A stretch of DNA of 63,886 bases from Rugamonas fusca (GTDB lineage Bacteria > Pseudomonadota > Gammaproteobacteria > Burkholderiales > Burkholderiaceae_D). The notes below the pieces were generated by a model that had not been told where the DNA came from, did not search any database, and saw only the letters and a program-made list of their open reading frames with translations. This document shows, in pieces, positions 26,821 through 39,078 of this stretch (its first letter is position 1; every line of letters starts with the position of its first letter). The DNA is taken from positions 1 to 63,886 of the forward strand of contig NZ_JACEZS010000030.1 of the NCBI RefSeq assembly GCF_014042365.1, written 5' to 3'. The position numbers and the translations under genes were made by a program.

Positions 26821-27188
26821 GTAATGTAATAAACGTCATCTGACGTGACGGTAAAAACCCTGGATGCGGAGTGTGGAGCGGCGACAGGACGTCGCGGACA
26901 AGGATGGGCACGGCGGCAGCATGTGGCCGGACGGACGCCCGAACATGAAGGTCATCGAAATCACATCTCCCCAAGAAATGCGCAGCAATGAAAGCCAAAC
27001 CGTGATCCATATCATGTCATGGTCACATGACGGATTGCAAGAAATTTGCGCAGGGGAGCAATCGCAAATATGAGGGTAAGCAACAGTTTCCTGTCGTCAA
27101 AAGAAAAGCCGGGGACGGGGCGCGATTGCCGGACAAATATCCCCGGAAAAAGCGCCCCGCCCCCGGCTGGCAGGCGGGCTGTGCTGTT
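26821..27188. other. 368-base spacer between clpB and the chemoreceptor gene
   Basis: Contains the clpB terminator at its right end and, close to the chemoreceptor start, the dyad ACGTCA-TC-TGACGT (26833-26846), which may be an operator or leader hairpin. No gene is supported in the rest. Confidence 0.5.
27147..27179 (-). terminator. Intrinsic terminator of clpB
   Basis: Minus strand stem CCCGCC (27173-27178) with GGCGGG (27156-27161), then GGCGCTTTTT. It begins ten bases past the clpB stop. Confidence 0.6.
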
Positions 27189-29777
<2,589 letters not shown>

Positions 29778-29811
29778 GGGAGTGCTCCACAGAATTTTTA
29801 ACTTACCTGCC

Positions 29812-29839
29812 AAGTAGGGCTTGGCCGTCCGTTTTCAAG
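29812..29839 (-). promoter_or_regulatory. Sigma32-type heat-shock promoter of clpB
   Basis: Minus strand CTTGAAA (29833-29839), 13-base spacer, CCCTACTT (29812-29819), close to the CTTGAAA-N13-CCCCATNT consensus, and 35 bases ahead of the clpB start. Confidence 0.75.
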
Positions 29840-29882
29840 GAGACTCCTAATTAATTAAACAATCAATGATCCACGTCAAACC

Positions 29883-30359
29883 TCAACCATTGCGCCATTT
29901 ATCGAGCGCCGTCTCGTCCGTTACGCGGGCATCGACCCAGCGCGCACCGTCCGGGGTCTGCTCCTTCTTCCAGAACGGCGCTTCCGTCTTCAGGTAGTCG
30001 ATGATGAACTCGCAAGCGGCGAACGACTCGCCCCGGTGCGCCGAGGTGACGGCCACCAGCACGATCTGCTCCATCGGCGTGAGCGGCCCCACGCGGTGGA
30101 TCACCAGCGCGCCAAAGATGGGCCAGCGCTGCCGGGCCTGCCCGATGATGGTGGAAATCGACTGCTCCGTCATGCCCGGATAGTGTTCGAGCTCCATCTC
30201 GGCCACGCTGGCGCCCTCGTTCAGGTCGCGCACCGTGCCCACGAAGGTCACCAGCCCGCCCACGCCGGGCTGGCCGGCGCGCAGGGCCGCCACTTCGGCC
30301 GTCAGGTCGAAGTCGGCCTGCTGGATGCGTACCTCGCTGCGAAAGGCCGGCACCGTCAT
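29883..30359 (-). CDS. moaE: Molybdopterin synthase catalytic subunit
   Basis: 158 residues from ATG 30359, which overlaps the stop of the DUF349 gene (ATGA). The conserved GTVRDLNEG, SAHRGESFAACEFIIDYLK and APFWKKE carry the catalytic lysines of MoaE. It should pair with MoaD to add dithiolene sulphur to precursor Z; no moaD is in the window, so its partner must be encoded elsewhere. Confidence 0.93.
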   Translation of the reverse strand: MTVPAFRSEVRIQQADFDLTAEVAALRAGQPGVGGLVTFVGTVRDLNEGASVAEMELEHYPGMTEQSISTIIGQARQRWPIFGALVIHRVGPLTPMEQIVLVAVTSAHRGESFAACEFIIDYLKTEAPFWKKEQTPDGARWVDARVTDETALDKWRNG

Positions 30360-32944
30360 GCCGCCTCCGACGCGCCGATGCGGCGGAACAGGGTTTCGAT
30401 ACGGCTGGCCGTGCGCGCATCGGCCAGGGCCGGCATGGCGCACAGTTGCAGGAACTGGTCGGCCTGGGTCTGCGGCTTGTGGCCGGACTTGAGCGACGAT
30501 TGCAGCACTTCCACCTGCATTTTCAGGCGCTCGCGGGCGAACTCGGCGCCGCTGTCCACGCCGGCCACGATTTCCAGGCGCAGCACCTCATCGAGCAGGC
30601 GGGCGCGGTTGGCCGCCAGTTGCTCGCCGTAGGCGGCGCGCTGGTCCTCGAGCGCGGCCAGGCCGGCCGCGAAGCGCCCGTGCAGCGTCTTGTCGTACTC
30701 GGCCGCCAGCGGCGGCAGCGCGCGCCAGCGCCCTTCCCACTCGGCGCCATCGATCGCTTCACTGCCGGCGATGACCTGTTCCAGCGCCTGCACCAGCCGC
30801 AGCTTGTCACGCAAGGCGTTGGCCTGGGCCGCGCCGGCGCGCCGGCGGATGGCATCGGCCTGGGCCTGGACGGCCGCCACGGCCGCCTGGTAGCGCTGGG
30901 TGATGCGCTGCTCGCTGGCGCGCGGCACCGTGCCGGCGCCATGCCAGGCGGCGGCCGTGTCGCGCAGCAGCTTGGCCATGGCCGCCAGTTGCGCCTTGTC
31001 CTCACCGCTGAAAGTGGCCGTTTCCAGCGCCGCGCACAAGTCCTCGCGCACGTGCAGGTGAGCCTTGCGTTCGTGGTCGGCCGCGTGGGCGCTCTCCTTG
31101 CGCTTGGCGAAGATGGCGTCGCAGGCGGCCCGGAAGCGCAGCCACAGGGCCTGTTCGGCCTTGCGCTCCAGCGGCAGCGCCCTGGCCTGTTCCTGCCAGC
31201 GCTCCTGCAAGTGGCGCAGGTTATCGAGCGTGTGGCGGTCCGACGGCTGCAGCTTTTCCACTTCCGCGATCAGGTGCTCGCGCCGGTCCATTTCGATCTG
31301 GCGCTGTTCCGACAGCGGCGCCAGCAGCTGGGCCAGCGCCTGCTCGAAGGCGGTGTCGAGCTTTTTCTTGTCCTTGCGGTCGATGGCGCCCAGCCGGCCC
31401 CACATCTGGCGCAGGCGCTGCGCGGCGGCGGCGATGTTCTTCCATTCCGCGCCTTCGCTGACCCCGGCCGCCAGGGCCTGGGTTTCCTCGATCAGGGCCT
31501 GGGCCTTGGCCGCGTTGCTGTGACGTTCGTCGGCCAGGTGCTTGAAGTGGGCGGCGGCCGGCGCGTAAGCGGCCGTGCAGGCGGCGTCGAAACGCTCCCA
31601 CAAGCTCTTGGGCGCGTGGCCGGATACGGCGTCCAGCCCTTTCCACCGTTCGCGCATGCTGCCCACCTTCTTGGCCAGCTCGCTCATGGACAGGCCCAGC
31701 GTCTGCAATTCCTCGACCGCCTTGACCAGTTCCTCGCGCGACACGTTGCCGCCCCAGCGGGCCCAGTTGGCCAGCCGCTTGAGTTCGGCGCGCACGTGCG
31801 CCAGGCGATCGGCCTGGGCCGGCGTCAGGCGGCCGCCCTTGTGTTCCTTGAGCCATTTGTCGTGCTCGGAGGCCGCGTGCAGCAAGCCTTGCTCGAGCGC
31901 CGCTTCCATCGCGGCCAGCGTGTCGAGGAATTGCTGGCCGACCTGCTTCGGTGCGTCCTTGTTCACTTCCTTGTTCGCGTCCTTGGTGCCTTCCCTGGCC
32001 GGCTTGCGGGCCGGCTGCGCCACGGCTTCGGGCGGCGCCGGCAAACGGGCCAGCACGGCCTCCAGCCCGGCCTGCAGGGCCGTGGCCAGCTCGCCGGCCG
32101 GGACGGCCGGCAAGGCGCGCCAGTCGCGGCGGATCTGCTCGGCGTCCAGCGTGGCCGGATCGGCCGCCTGCCAGGCGGCCAGCGCCTGCTGGCGGGCGGC
32201 GACGGCGGCCTGGTGCTGTTCCAGTTCGGCCAGCGCGGCGCCGGCCTGTGCCAGCGCGGCGCTGTAGTCGCTCAGCAAATGACGCGGCAACGATGCTAGT
32301 TCGGGTGAGGCCAGGAAAGTGGCCTGGGCCGCCGTCAGCCGGGCCAGCGCGGCGCCCGCCTCGGCCGGCGCCAGGGCGGCGGCCGGCAAGCGGCGCAATT
32401 CGGCCAGCGCGTCGATCACGGCGCGCTGCAAGGTGACCTGGGCTTCCAGGCGCTGGGCCAGGGCGGCGCGCACGCCGTCGAAGGTGGCGGCCAGCTCGGG
32501 GCCGGCGGCCGTGACGGTCCACTGACGGTCCAGTTCGGCCACCTGGTTGGGGGTGAGTTTATCGTCTTGCAACAAGCGCTGGGCGCTGGCGATGCAGGCC
32601 TGGGCCTTCTCCTGCTCGGCGCGCTGGTAGCGGATGGCGTCGAGCCGGCCTTGCATCAGTTTGGCGACACGGCGGTCCGTGTTGCGCATGGCGTGCAGCA
32701 CTTGTTCCAACTGGGGCTGAGAATGCACGTGTTCGGCGGCGGCCAGGCGCACGCCGGCAAATTCGCTGTGCAAGATCAGTTCGACGGCGGCCGCTTCGTC
32801 GCCGTTCAGGGCGCGCGCGCGCGCGGTCTGCTCGTCGCGGCGGGCGGCGCTCTGGGCGGCGGCGGCGCTCGGCTCGGCGGCGGCCATGGCCGCGGCGGCG
32901 GCGTCCGGCTTGTCGCCCGCACGCTTAAAGAGGAATTCGAACAT
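30356..32944 (-). CDS. Large DUF349-repeat helical protein
   Basis: 862 residues from ATG 32944 (MFEFLFKRAGDK). Almost entirely helical, Ala/Gln/Arg/Glu-rich, with several ~60-70-residue DUF349 modules recognisable by W..L.A.. and ..LW.RF.AACD.hF.krr spacing (examples: SLWERFDAACTAAYAP; WLRFRAACDAIFAKRKE). Proteins of this family are linked to cell-size or membrane phenotypes but biochemistry is unclear. Coupled to moaE by a 4-base overlap. Confidence 0.8.
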   Translation of the reverse strand: MFEFLFKRAGDKPDAAAAAMAAAEPSAAAAQSAARRDEQTARARALNGDEAAAVELILHSEFAGVRLAAAEHVHSQPQLEQVLHAMRNTDRRVAKLMQGRLDAIRYQRAEQEKAQACIASAQRLLQDDKLTPNQVAELDRQWTVTAAGPELAATFDGVRAALAQRLEAQVTLQRAVIDALAELRRLPAAALAPAEAGAALARLTAAQATFLASPELASLPRHLLSDYSAALAQAGAALAELEQHQAAVAARQQALAAWQAADPATLDAEQIRRDWRALPAVPAGELATALQAGLEAVLARLPAPPEAVAQPARKPAREGTKDANKEVNKDAPKQVGQQFLDTLAAMEAALEQGLLHAASEHDKWLKEHKGGRLTPAQADRLAHVRAELKRLANWARWGGNVSREELVKAVEELQTLGLSMSELAKKVGSMRERWKGLDAVSGHAPKSLWERFDAACTAAYAPAAAHFKHLADERHSNAAKAQALIEETQALAAGVSEGAEWKNIAAAAQRLRQMWGRLGAIDRKDKKKLDTAFEQALAQLLAPLSEQRQIEMDRREHLIAEVEKLQPSDRHTLDNLRHLQERWQEQARALPLERKAEQALWLRFRAACDAIFAKRKESAHAADHERKAHLHVREDLCAALETATFSGEDKAQLAAMAKLLRDTAAAWHGAGTVPRASEQRITQRYQAAVAAVQAQADAIRRRAGAAQANALRDKLRLVQALEQVIAGSEAIDGAEWEGRWRALPPLAAEYDKTLHGRFAAGLAALEDQRAAYGEQLAANRARLLDEVLRLEIVAGVDSGAEFARERLKMQVEVLQSSLKSGHKPQTQADQFLQLCAMPALADARTASRIETLFRRIGASEAA

Positions 32945-33018
32945 GGTGGGCTTTGCTATCTGGTGGGGGCTAAAACCACCATGATAGCAAAGCGGACAGA
33001 TTTTGCTCTGGCGGCGCC

Positions 33019-33714
33019 CTATCCGGCGCGCACGCGCTGGCGCATGCGGCGCTCCGGCGCCTGCCGCAACAGGGGCCGCAAGGTCTGTTCCGCGTCCATG
33101 CCGGGCAGCGGCAGGACCGCCAGGGACGGGATGGCGATGCCGTCGTCGGGCCGGTCGGCGCCAGCGGCAACGGTGTCGGTGGCCGGCGCCGGTTGCTTGC
33201 CGCGCCGCACTTCCTCGAGTTTGGCGTCGTGCAGCAGGAACTGGTTGGCGATGGCAAACCAGGCGTCGCCCCCGATCGCGCTGCGGGCGATGGCGAACAG
33301 CTCCTGCTCCTCCTTCTCCAGCCGCTGCAGCAGGGCCGCGCAGAAGGCGTCCACGCTGTCGCAGATCTGGCTGACCTGGGCCTGGTTGCCCTCGGCCAGG
33401 TCCCCCATGCGGGCCTGCATGGCGCGGATTTCGGCCAGCGCCGACTGGTTCAGGCGGTTCAGTTCCTCGATCAGCTGGTCGGCCCGCTCCGTGGCCTGGC
33501 GGATCGCGGGAATCAGGTACATTTCCGTCTTGCGCCAGTTGCAGGTCTGGTACAGGCGGTTGAGCATCTCGCAGGCATATTCGAGTTGTCCAATAGTAAG
33601 GCAATTTTGCTGCAACAACGTGGCGCGCACGTGGTGCTGGAATGACTGCAGGCTGATCCGCACCTTGGCTTGCTCCACGGACAGAGCAACCAGCGTGTAT
33701 GTGGCCGTTAACAT
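33019..33714 (-). CDS. Hemerythrin-like helical bundle protein lacking most metal ligands
   Basis: 231 residues from ATG 33714 (GGGGGA upstream). Pattern of four helices: SFQHHVRATLLQQ, WRKTEMYLIPAIRQA, QATERADQLIEELNRLN, LEKEEQELFAIARSAI. The spacing resembles HHE hemerythrin domains, but the usual H/E ligands in the second and third helices (HxxxE, HxxxH) are mostly missing. C-terminal ~60 residues are disordered-looking. Probably a non-metal helical bundle derived from hemerythrin. Function unknown. Confidence 0.5.
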   Translation of the reverse strand: MLTATYTLVALSVEQAKVRISLQSFQHHVRATLLQQNCLTIGQLEYACEMLNRLYQTCNWRKTEMYLIPAIRQATERADQLIEELNRLNQSALAEIRAMQARMGDLAEGNQAQVSQICDSVDAFCAALLQRLEKEEQELFAIARSAIGGDAWFAIANQFLLHDAKLEEVRRGKQPAPATDTVAAGADRPDDGIAIPSLAVLPLPGMDAEQTLRPLLRQAPERRMRQRVRAG

Positions 33715-33883
33715 ATGTGTCCCCCGGCTGGCCGGCACCCGCGTGGCGCTGGCACGGGCGATGATTGTCTCGGAATTATTGTCTCGCGGAACCGCTCTTG
33801 GGGGCGGCAGCGTCAAGCGAGGAACTACCAGTGTAAAGAATTCCGACAGCGCCGTCTTGTGCAATATCAAATGCTGCGCCGCA

Positions 33884-36520
33884 TTAGTTGACTGTCTGCA
33901 ACGGCAGGCGCAAGTTGACCATGCCCGCCTCCGCATGGGGCAGCACCGCGCCGCCGAAATGGCGCACCAGGTCCTGCACACCGTGGTTTTCCGACAACGC
34001 CTCGCCGCTCAATTCAGCCGTGCCCCGGTCGCGGAAATAGTCCACCAGCTTCTGGAACAGGATACGGCCCAGGCCCAGGCCCTTGAGGTCGGAACGCACG
34101 ATGATGGCAAATTCCGCGCTCTGGTTGTCCGCATCGACCACGGCCCGCACCACGCCCAGCGTTTCAGGCTGGCCATCGGCGCCGTAGCCGGTGGCGATGA
34201 AGGCCATGGCGCGGTCGTAATCGATCTGGGTCAGGCGCGCCAGCTGCGACGGCGGCAACTCGCGCATGGCCGAGAAAAAGCGCAGCCGCACGTCGTCCGG
34301 CGCCAGCGCGCGGAAGAACGCCAGATGCTGGGGTGCGTCCTCGGGCCGGATCGGGCGCAGCACGATGGTGCGGCCCTGCCATGCCAGTTCCTGTTCCAGC
34401 GCCTGCGGATAGGGGCGGATCGCCATGGAATCGGTGGCGCGCGGCGGCGCCAGCCGGATGTCGGCGTCCAGCGCCAGCACGCCATTCGCGTCGGCCAGCA
34501 GCGGGTTGATTTCCAGCTCGGCCAGCTCCGGCAGGTCGGCCACCATCTCGGCCACCTGCACCAGCACCCGGCCGATGGCCTCCAGGTCGGCCGGCGCGTG
34601 GTCGCCGTAGCCGGCCAGCAGGCGCGCCATCCGGGTGCGGCCCACCATGTCGCGCGCCAGCACCATGTTCAGCGGCGGCAGGCCGGCCACGCGATCATCC
34701 GCCATCTCGGCCACCTCGGCCGCCGGGCCGCCCTGGCCGAACAGGATCACGGGACCGAACACGCCATCGACCCGGACCCGGATCGCCAGCTCCTGCGCCT
34801 GCGGCCGGCGCGCCATCTGCTGCACGGCGAAGCCGGGACCGGCCGCCGGCCGCAGCCGCCGCACCCGCTCGCGCATGGCGCAGGCGGCCGCGTGCAGCAT
34901 GGCGTCGTCCTCCAGGTCCAGCACCACGCCGCCCACGTCGGCCTTGCGGCCGATGTCGTGCGCGCCGGCCTTGAGGGCGACCGGATAGCCGATGCGGCGC
35001 GCGGCCGCCAGCGCCTGTTCCGCGTCGGCCGCGAATTCCGTGGCGGCCATCGGGATGCCGTAGGCGGCCAGCAGCGCGCAGGTGTCGCGCGCGTCGAGCG
35101 CCGTGTGGCCGGCCGCCAGCGCGGCCGACACCAGCGCCTGGGCCGCCGCCCGCTGGGGCGCGGCGGCGGCCGGCACCCGGGCCGGCACTTCCATCAGCAA
35201 GTCCTGGTTGCGGCGGTATTGGACGATCTGCAGGAAGCCATGCACGGCCTTTTCCGGCGTGTCGTAGGTGGGCAGGCCGGCGTCGCTGAACACCTGGCGG
35301 GCCGCGGCCACGGAACGTCCGCCCAGCCAGCACGAAAGCACGTTGCGGCTGGCCGCCTTCAGTTGCGGCGCCAGTGCCTCGGCGATCAGGGCGCTGGGCA
35401 CCATGGCCGTGGGCGCGTGCAGGAACAGCAAGGCGTCCGCCTGCGGCTCCTGCAGCAGCGCGGCGACGGCGCCGCTGTAGCGCTCCACGGGCGCGTCGGC
35501 CAGCAGGTCGAGCGGGTTGGACTGGGGCGCCTGCAACTGGCGCAGCCGCTCCGCGGTCTCCGGCGACAGGTTCGCCAGCGTGGCGCCGCCCGTCTGCAGG
35601 GCGTCGGCCGCGATCAGCCCCAGGCCGCCGCCGTTGGTCAGCACGGCCAGCCGTTCACCGCGCTGCTGGCGCGCGCGGGCCAGCGTTTCGACGGCATCGA
35701 ACAGGTCTTCCGTCGAATACACGCGCAACATGCCGGCGCGGCGGATGGCCGCATCGAACGCCAGCTCGGCCTCCGGTTGCGGGTCGCGCCCCACCTTGAG
35801 CACGATCACGGGCTTGCCGCGCGCGGCCAGCCGGCCAGCCGACATGAACTTGCGCGCGCAGCTGATGCGCTCCACGCACAGCAGGATGGCGGCCGTGTCA
35901 TTGTCGGCCGCCAGGTAATCGAGCAGGTCGCCAAAGTCCACGTCGGCGCCCTCGCCCATGGCGACAAAGGTGGAAAAGCCGATACCGCGCAGGCTGGCCC
36001 AGTCCAGCACGGCCGTGCCCAGCGCGCCCGACTGCGATACGAAGGCCAGCTTGCCGAGGGCCGCCGCCAGGTGGGTGAAGCTGGCGTTCAGGCCCTGCGC
36101 CGGCACCTGCAGGCCCACGCTGCCGGGGCCGAGGATGCGCATCCGGTGCGGCCGCGCCGCCTCCAGCATGGCCTGGCGCACGCTGCGTGCGCCGGCGCGA
36201 TGGGCCTCCAGCCCGGCCGTCATCACGATGGCGGCGCGGGTGCCGCGCGCGCCCAGGTCGGCGATCAGGCCGGCAATGGAGGCCGGCGGCGTGCACAGGA
36301 TGGCCAGCTCCGGCGGGGACGGCAGCGCCCCCACCTTGCCGTAGCAGCGCAGGTCGTGCAGGCGGTCGTGGCGCGGGTTGACGGGCCACAGCGCGCCGCC
36401 GTAGCCGCCGTCAACCAGGTTGGCCAGCACCCGGGTGCCGATGCGCTGTGGCTTGTCGGATGCGCCGATCACGGCCACCGAGGCCGGTGCGAACAAATGC
36501 TTGAGGTGCTTGATGCTCAT
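33884..36520 (-). CDS. NDP-forming acyl-CoA synthetase-like / GNAT acetyltransferase fusion (PatZ/Pka type)
   Basis: 878 residues. CoA-binding Rossmann domain (VAVIGASDKPQRIGTRVLANL) and succinyl-CoA-ligase-like domain with VSQSGALGTAVLDWA, then an ATP-grasp region (about 470-690), then a GNAT domain (about 715-870) with RSDLKGLGLGRILFQKL. This is the layout of PatZ/Pka protein lysine acetyltransferases, which acetylate acetyl-CoA synthetase and others and whose synthetase part is often inactive. Stands alone between a hemerythrin-like gene and a DUF2804 gene. Confidence 0.88.
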   Translation of the reverse strand: MSIKHLKHLFAPASVAVIGASDKPQRIGTRVLANLVDGGYGGALWPVNPRHDRLHDLRCYGKVGALPSPPELAILCTPPASIAGLIADLGARGTRAAIVMTAGLEAHRAGARSVRQAMLEAARPHRMRILGPGSVGLQVPAQGLNASFTHLAAALGKLAFVSQSGALGTAVLDWASLRGIGFSTFVAMGEGADVDFGDLLDYLAADNDTAAILLCVERISCARKFMSAGRLAARGKPVIVLKVGRDPQPEAELAFDAAIRRAGMLRVYSTEDLFDAVETLARARQQRGERLAVLTNGGGLGLIAADALQTGGATLANLSPETAERLRQLQAPQSNPLDLLADAPVERYSGAVAALLQEPQADALLFLHAPTAMVPSALIAEALAPQLKAASRNVLSCWLGGRSVAAARQVFSDAGLPTYDTPEKAVHGFLQIVQYRRNQDLLMEVPARVPAAAAPQRAAAQALVSAALAAGHTALDARDTCALLAAYGIPMAATEFAADAEQALAAARRIGYPVALKAGAHDIGRKADVGGVVLDLEDDAMLHAAACAMRERVRRLRPAAGPGFAVQQMARRPQAQELAIRVRVDGVFGPVILFGQGGPAAEVAEMADDRVAGLPPLNMVLARDMVGRTRMARLLAGYGDHAPADLEAIGRVLVQVAEMVADLPELAELEINPLLADANGVLALDADIRLAPPRATDSMAIRPYPQALEQELAWQGRTIVLRPIRPEDAPQHLAFFRALAPDDVRLRFFSAMRELPPSQLARLTQIDYDRAMAFIATGYGADGQPETLGVVRAVVDADNQSAEFAIIVRSDLKGLGLGRILFQKLVDYFRDRGTAELSGEALSENHGVQDLVRHFGGAVLPHAEAGMVNLRLPLQTVN

Positions 36521-36600
36521 GCCTGATCCTTACCGGCTCGCGCCGCGCTATGCTGTTACCGCCGCTGATGCTGATGCTGAAACAAATGCCGCGCGCCGGG

Positions 36601-37590
36601 CTACCAGCGCGAACTGTGGTCTTCCGTCACGCCGACCAGCTGGTTGACCATGCGCTTGGGGGCATCGGGCGCCGTGCGCACCCAGCCGCTGAAGGTGCCG
36701 ATCGGCTGCAGGTAGCGGCTGGCCGCCACCACCAGGTTCTTGTTCTCGCGCCGCGCTCCTTCCGGCGTGAAGAACAGTTCCAGCTGGTCGTCCTCGGTGA
36801 AGATATGCCAGCGCGACAGCGGATCGCTGTTATCGTACAGGAAATGGGCCGGACCCAAGGCGTGCAGCTGGCCGTCCAGCCACAGCGCGTTCTCGTTGGC
36901 GCCGAAATAGCCGGCCTGCAGGTTGAAGCCCACTTCCAGGTCATGGCCCGAAGCCCAGCGCCAGGCCGTCTCGCGCGCCAGCAAGCCGTTGGAATAGTCG
37001 AAGCTGGCCACGCCGCCGGCCAGGTCGTACTCGTCGCGGAAGGTGCGCACCTGGCCCGTGACGGGCATGGCGGTCGATTTCTGGGTGGCGTGCACGGAAC
37101 CCTTGTCCACGGCGCCGCAGGCCAGCAACAGCGGCGCCGTCCCAGGGCCGAATTCGGCGTCGATCTCCAGGTAGTCGCAGCGCAGCGCGAGGCGGTAGCG
37201 GCCCGGTTGCGGGCTGTCGATGGCGATGTCGCTGCGGCGTGTCCTGAAGCGGCTGGCGCCGGCCGCGTTGTTGGCCAGCGTGGCCGACAGGCCGGGCAAG
37301 CCGTCCTGCGAGAAATTGGCCAGCATGTCGCCGTCATCGCGGTCGAAGGCGTAGGCGAAGGCGGTGCTGGTCCAGCCCACGTCGACAATGGCGACGGCGC
37401 AGAAGATGTGCTCCGTCCCCAGCGCCACGTAGTGCCAGCGCTTGTGGTGGAAACGGCGCCACAGGGCGTTACGGGCATGGGGCGCCGCCAGCCGGGGCCA
37501 GTCGAACTGCTCGACCTGGCCCGCGTAGCGGCCAAACAGGGGCTGGCCGTCGGGGCCGATCAGGCTGGCGGGGGCGGCGGGCAATATCAT
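36601..37590 (-). CDS. DUF2804 family protein
   Basis: 329 residues from ATG 37590, overlapping the stop of the upstream gene by ATGA. Features such as HHKRWHYVALGTEHIFCAVAIVD, DYSNGLLARETAWRWASG, NLQAGYFGANENALWLDG and FTPEGARRENKNLVV are typical of DUF2804, a beta-rich family with no established activity. Translationally coupled to the AlkX-like glycosylase gene. Confidence 0.75.
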   Translation of the reverse strand: MILPAAPASLIGPDGQPLFGRYAGQVEQFDWPRLAAPHARNALWRRFHHKRWHYVALGTEHIFCAVAIVDVGWTSTAFAYAFDRDDGDMLANFSQDGLPGLSATLANNAAGASRFRTRRSDIAIDSPQPGRYRLALRCDYLEIDAEFGPGTAPLLLACGAVDKGSVHATQKSTAMPVTGQVRTFRDEYDLAGGVASFDYSNGLLARETAWRWASGHDLEVGFNLQAGYFGANENALWLDGQLHALGPAHFLYDNSDPLSRWHIFTEDDQLELFFTPEGARRENKNLVVAASRYLQPIGTFSGWVRTAPDAPKRMVNQLVGVTEDHSSRW

Positions 37591-38834
37591 GCGGATGCGT
37601 CTTTCTGTGCTTGGTTGGTGAGGTTCAGTTGGGCCCGTAACAATGGCGCGAAGTGTGCCGGTACAGTGGCGTTCACTTGCACGCACGGACAGCCGTGCCA
37701 GAGCCCACAGCGCTGCAGGGCGGCGGCCACGTCGCGCACGAAGCGCTCGCTCAGGCGCGCGTCCGGCTCCAGCGCCAGCGATTTGAGCTCGAAGATGCCG
37801 GCGCGGCGGTGCGCCTTGGCATCCACCCGCCCCACCAACGCGCCCCGGCGCAGGATGGGCAAGGTAAAGTAGCCATAGCGGCGCTGTTGGGCCGGCGTGT
37901 AGCATTCGAGCCGGTAGTCAAAGCCGAACAGTTCCTGGGCGCGGCGGCGGTCCCACACCACCGGGTCAAACGGTGACAGGATGGTGGTCAAGGTGGGCGC
38001 CAGCGCGCCGGCGGCGGCCGCCTCGAGCAGGCCGGCGTGGTCCGGGTGCACGTACACGGGGTCGTCCCAGCCGGCCACGCGCGCCTGCAACAACGCGCCG
38101 TCGGCCACCAGCGCTTGCGGGTCCAGCCGCGGCGGACGGGTGCGGAAGTAGTCGCTGATCCAGCCCGCGCGGGCCAGGCCCAGTGCCTTGACGGCCTTCA
38201 GCACCAGCGTGCGCCGGGTCTGGTCCATGGATGGCATGTGGCTGTCGTCCCAGCCCGGCAATACCCGTTCGGCCAGGTCATACACGCGCTGGAAGTTGTG
38301 GCGGCGCGCGATCATCAGCACCCCGGCCGTGAACAGCACTTCCAGCGAGCGCTTTTCCGGCTTCCAGCCCCACCAGCCGCCCGCCTGGCCATCCGTGCGC
38401 TCGAAATCGGCCGAGCGCACCGGCCCGTGGGCGCGGATGTGCTCCAGCACGGCGTCGACGTCGGCGCGCCGCTCGCGCATCCACGTCTCCGAATACTTCC
38501 AGCCCATGGAACCGGGATCGATCATCCTGTGCCGGTACAGTCCATAGTCCTCTACCGGTACAAAGCAGGCTTCGTGCGCCCAGTATTCAAACAGTTCGCC
38601 GCGCGCCAGCGCCTGTTCCAGCCATGCCTGGGGATAGTCGCCCAGCCGGCTCCACAGCACCAGGTAGGGACTGCGCGCGACCACGTGGATGGTGTCGATC
38701 TGCAGCACACCCATCTGGCGGATGGCGGCCAGCACGTCGGCCTGCACGGCCTTGCGGCGGCGTGGCTGCAACAAGCCCTGGGCGGCCAGGTGCAGCGCGC
38801 GGGCGCCGGCCAGTGTCAACGTCGGTACGGTCAA
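37587..38834 (-). CDS. AlkX/YcaQ-type winged-helix DNA glycosylase
   Basis: 415 residues with TTG start at 38834 (AGGAAG six bases upstream). HTH_42 family: RKAVQADVLAAIRQMGVLQI and the catalytic-type Q-I-D motif (LQIDTIHVVARS), then YWAHEACFVPVEDY and the C-terminal GWDDPVYVHPDHAGL. E. coli YcaQ (AlkX) unhooks interstrand crosslinks and uses a Q-phi-D motif, whereas AlkZ uses Q-phi-Q; this protein has the Q-phi-D form. Coupled to a DUF2804 gene. Confidence 0.8.
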   Translation of the reverse strand: MTVPTLTLAGARALHLAAQGLLQPRRRKAVQADVLAAIRQMGVLQIDTIHVVARSPYLVLWSRLGDYPQAWLEQALARGELFEYWAHEACFVPVEDYGLYRHRMIDPGSMGWKYSETWMRERRADVDAVLEHIRAHGPVRSADFERTDGQAGGWWGWKPEKRSLEVLFTAGVLMIARRHNFQRVYDLAERVLPGWDDSHMPSMDQTRRTLVLKAVKALGLARAGWISDYFRTRPPRLDPQALVADGALLQARVAGWDDPVYVHPDHAGLLEAAAAGALAPTLTTILSPFDPVVWDRRRAQELFGFDYRLECYTPAQQRRYGYFTLPILRRGALVGRVDAKAHRRAGIFELKSLALEPDARLSERFVRDVAAALQRCGLWHGCPCVQVNATVPAHFAPLLRAQLNLTNQAQKDASA

Positions 38835-39078
38835 ATCCTGCTTCCTCAGGTGTGGGCCGGCGGCCGCGCGGCCCCGGCGCGGTGCGCGGAACGCCTATTC
38901 TAATAAAGAAATCAACATTGCCTGTATTTTTTGTGCCACCAAAGTGATGCCTCACGTCACATTATTTTCCCGTGCGCGTCACCCAAGGGGGAAAAATCCG
39001 TGCAGAATAAGCGACATCGTCCTGAAGACCGCCTGCCTGCGGTATGCCGCCTCCGATGCGGGGAATGCAGAACACTCA

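Noticed and set aside
24691..26829. 712-codon frame antisense to the chemoreceptor gene
   Set aside because: His/Gly/Arg-rich shadow; the opposite strand encodes a clear MCP.
32567..36526. 1319-codon open frame on the plus strand
   Set aside because: Antisense to the DUF349, hemerythrin-like and PatZ-type genes; His/Arg/Gly-rich shadow of GC-rich codons with no domain pattern.
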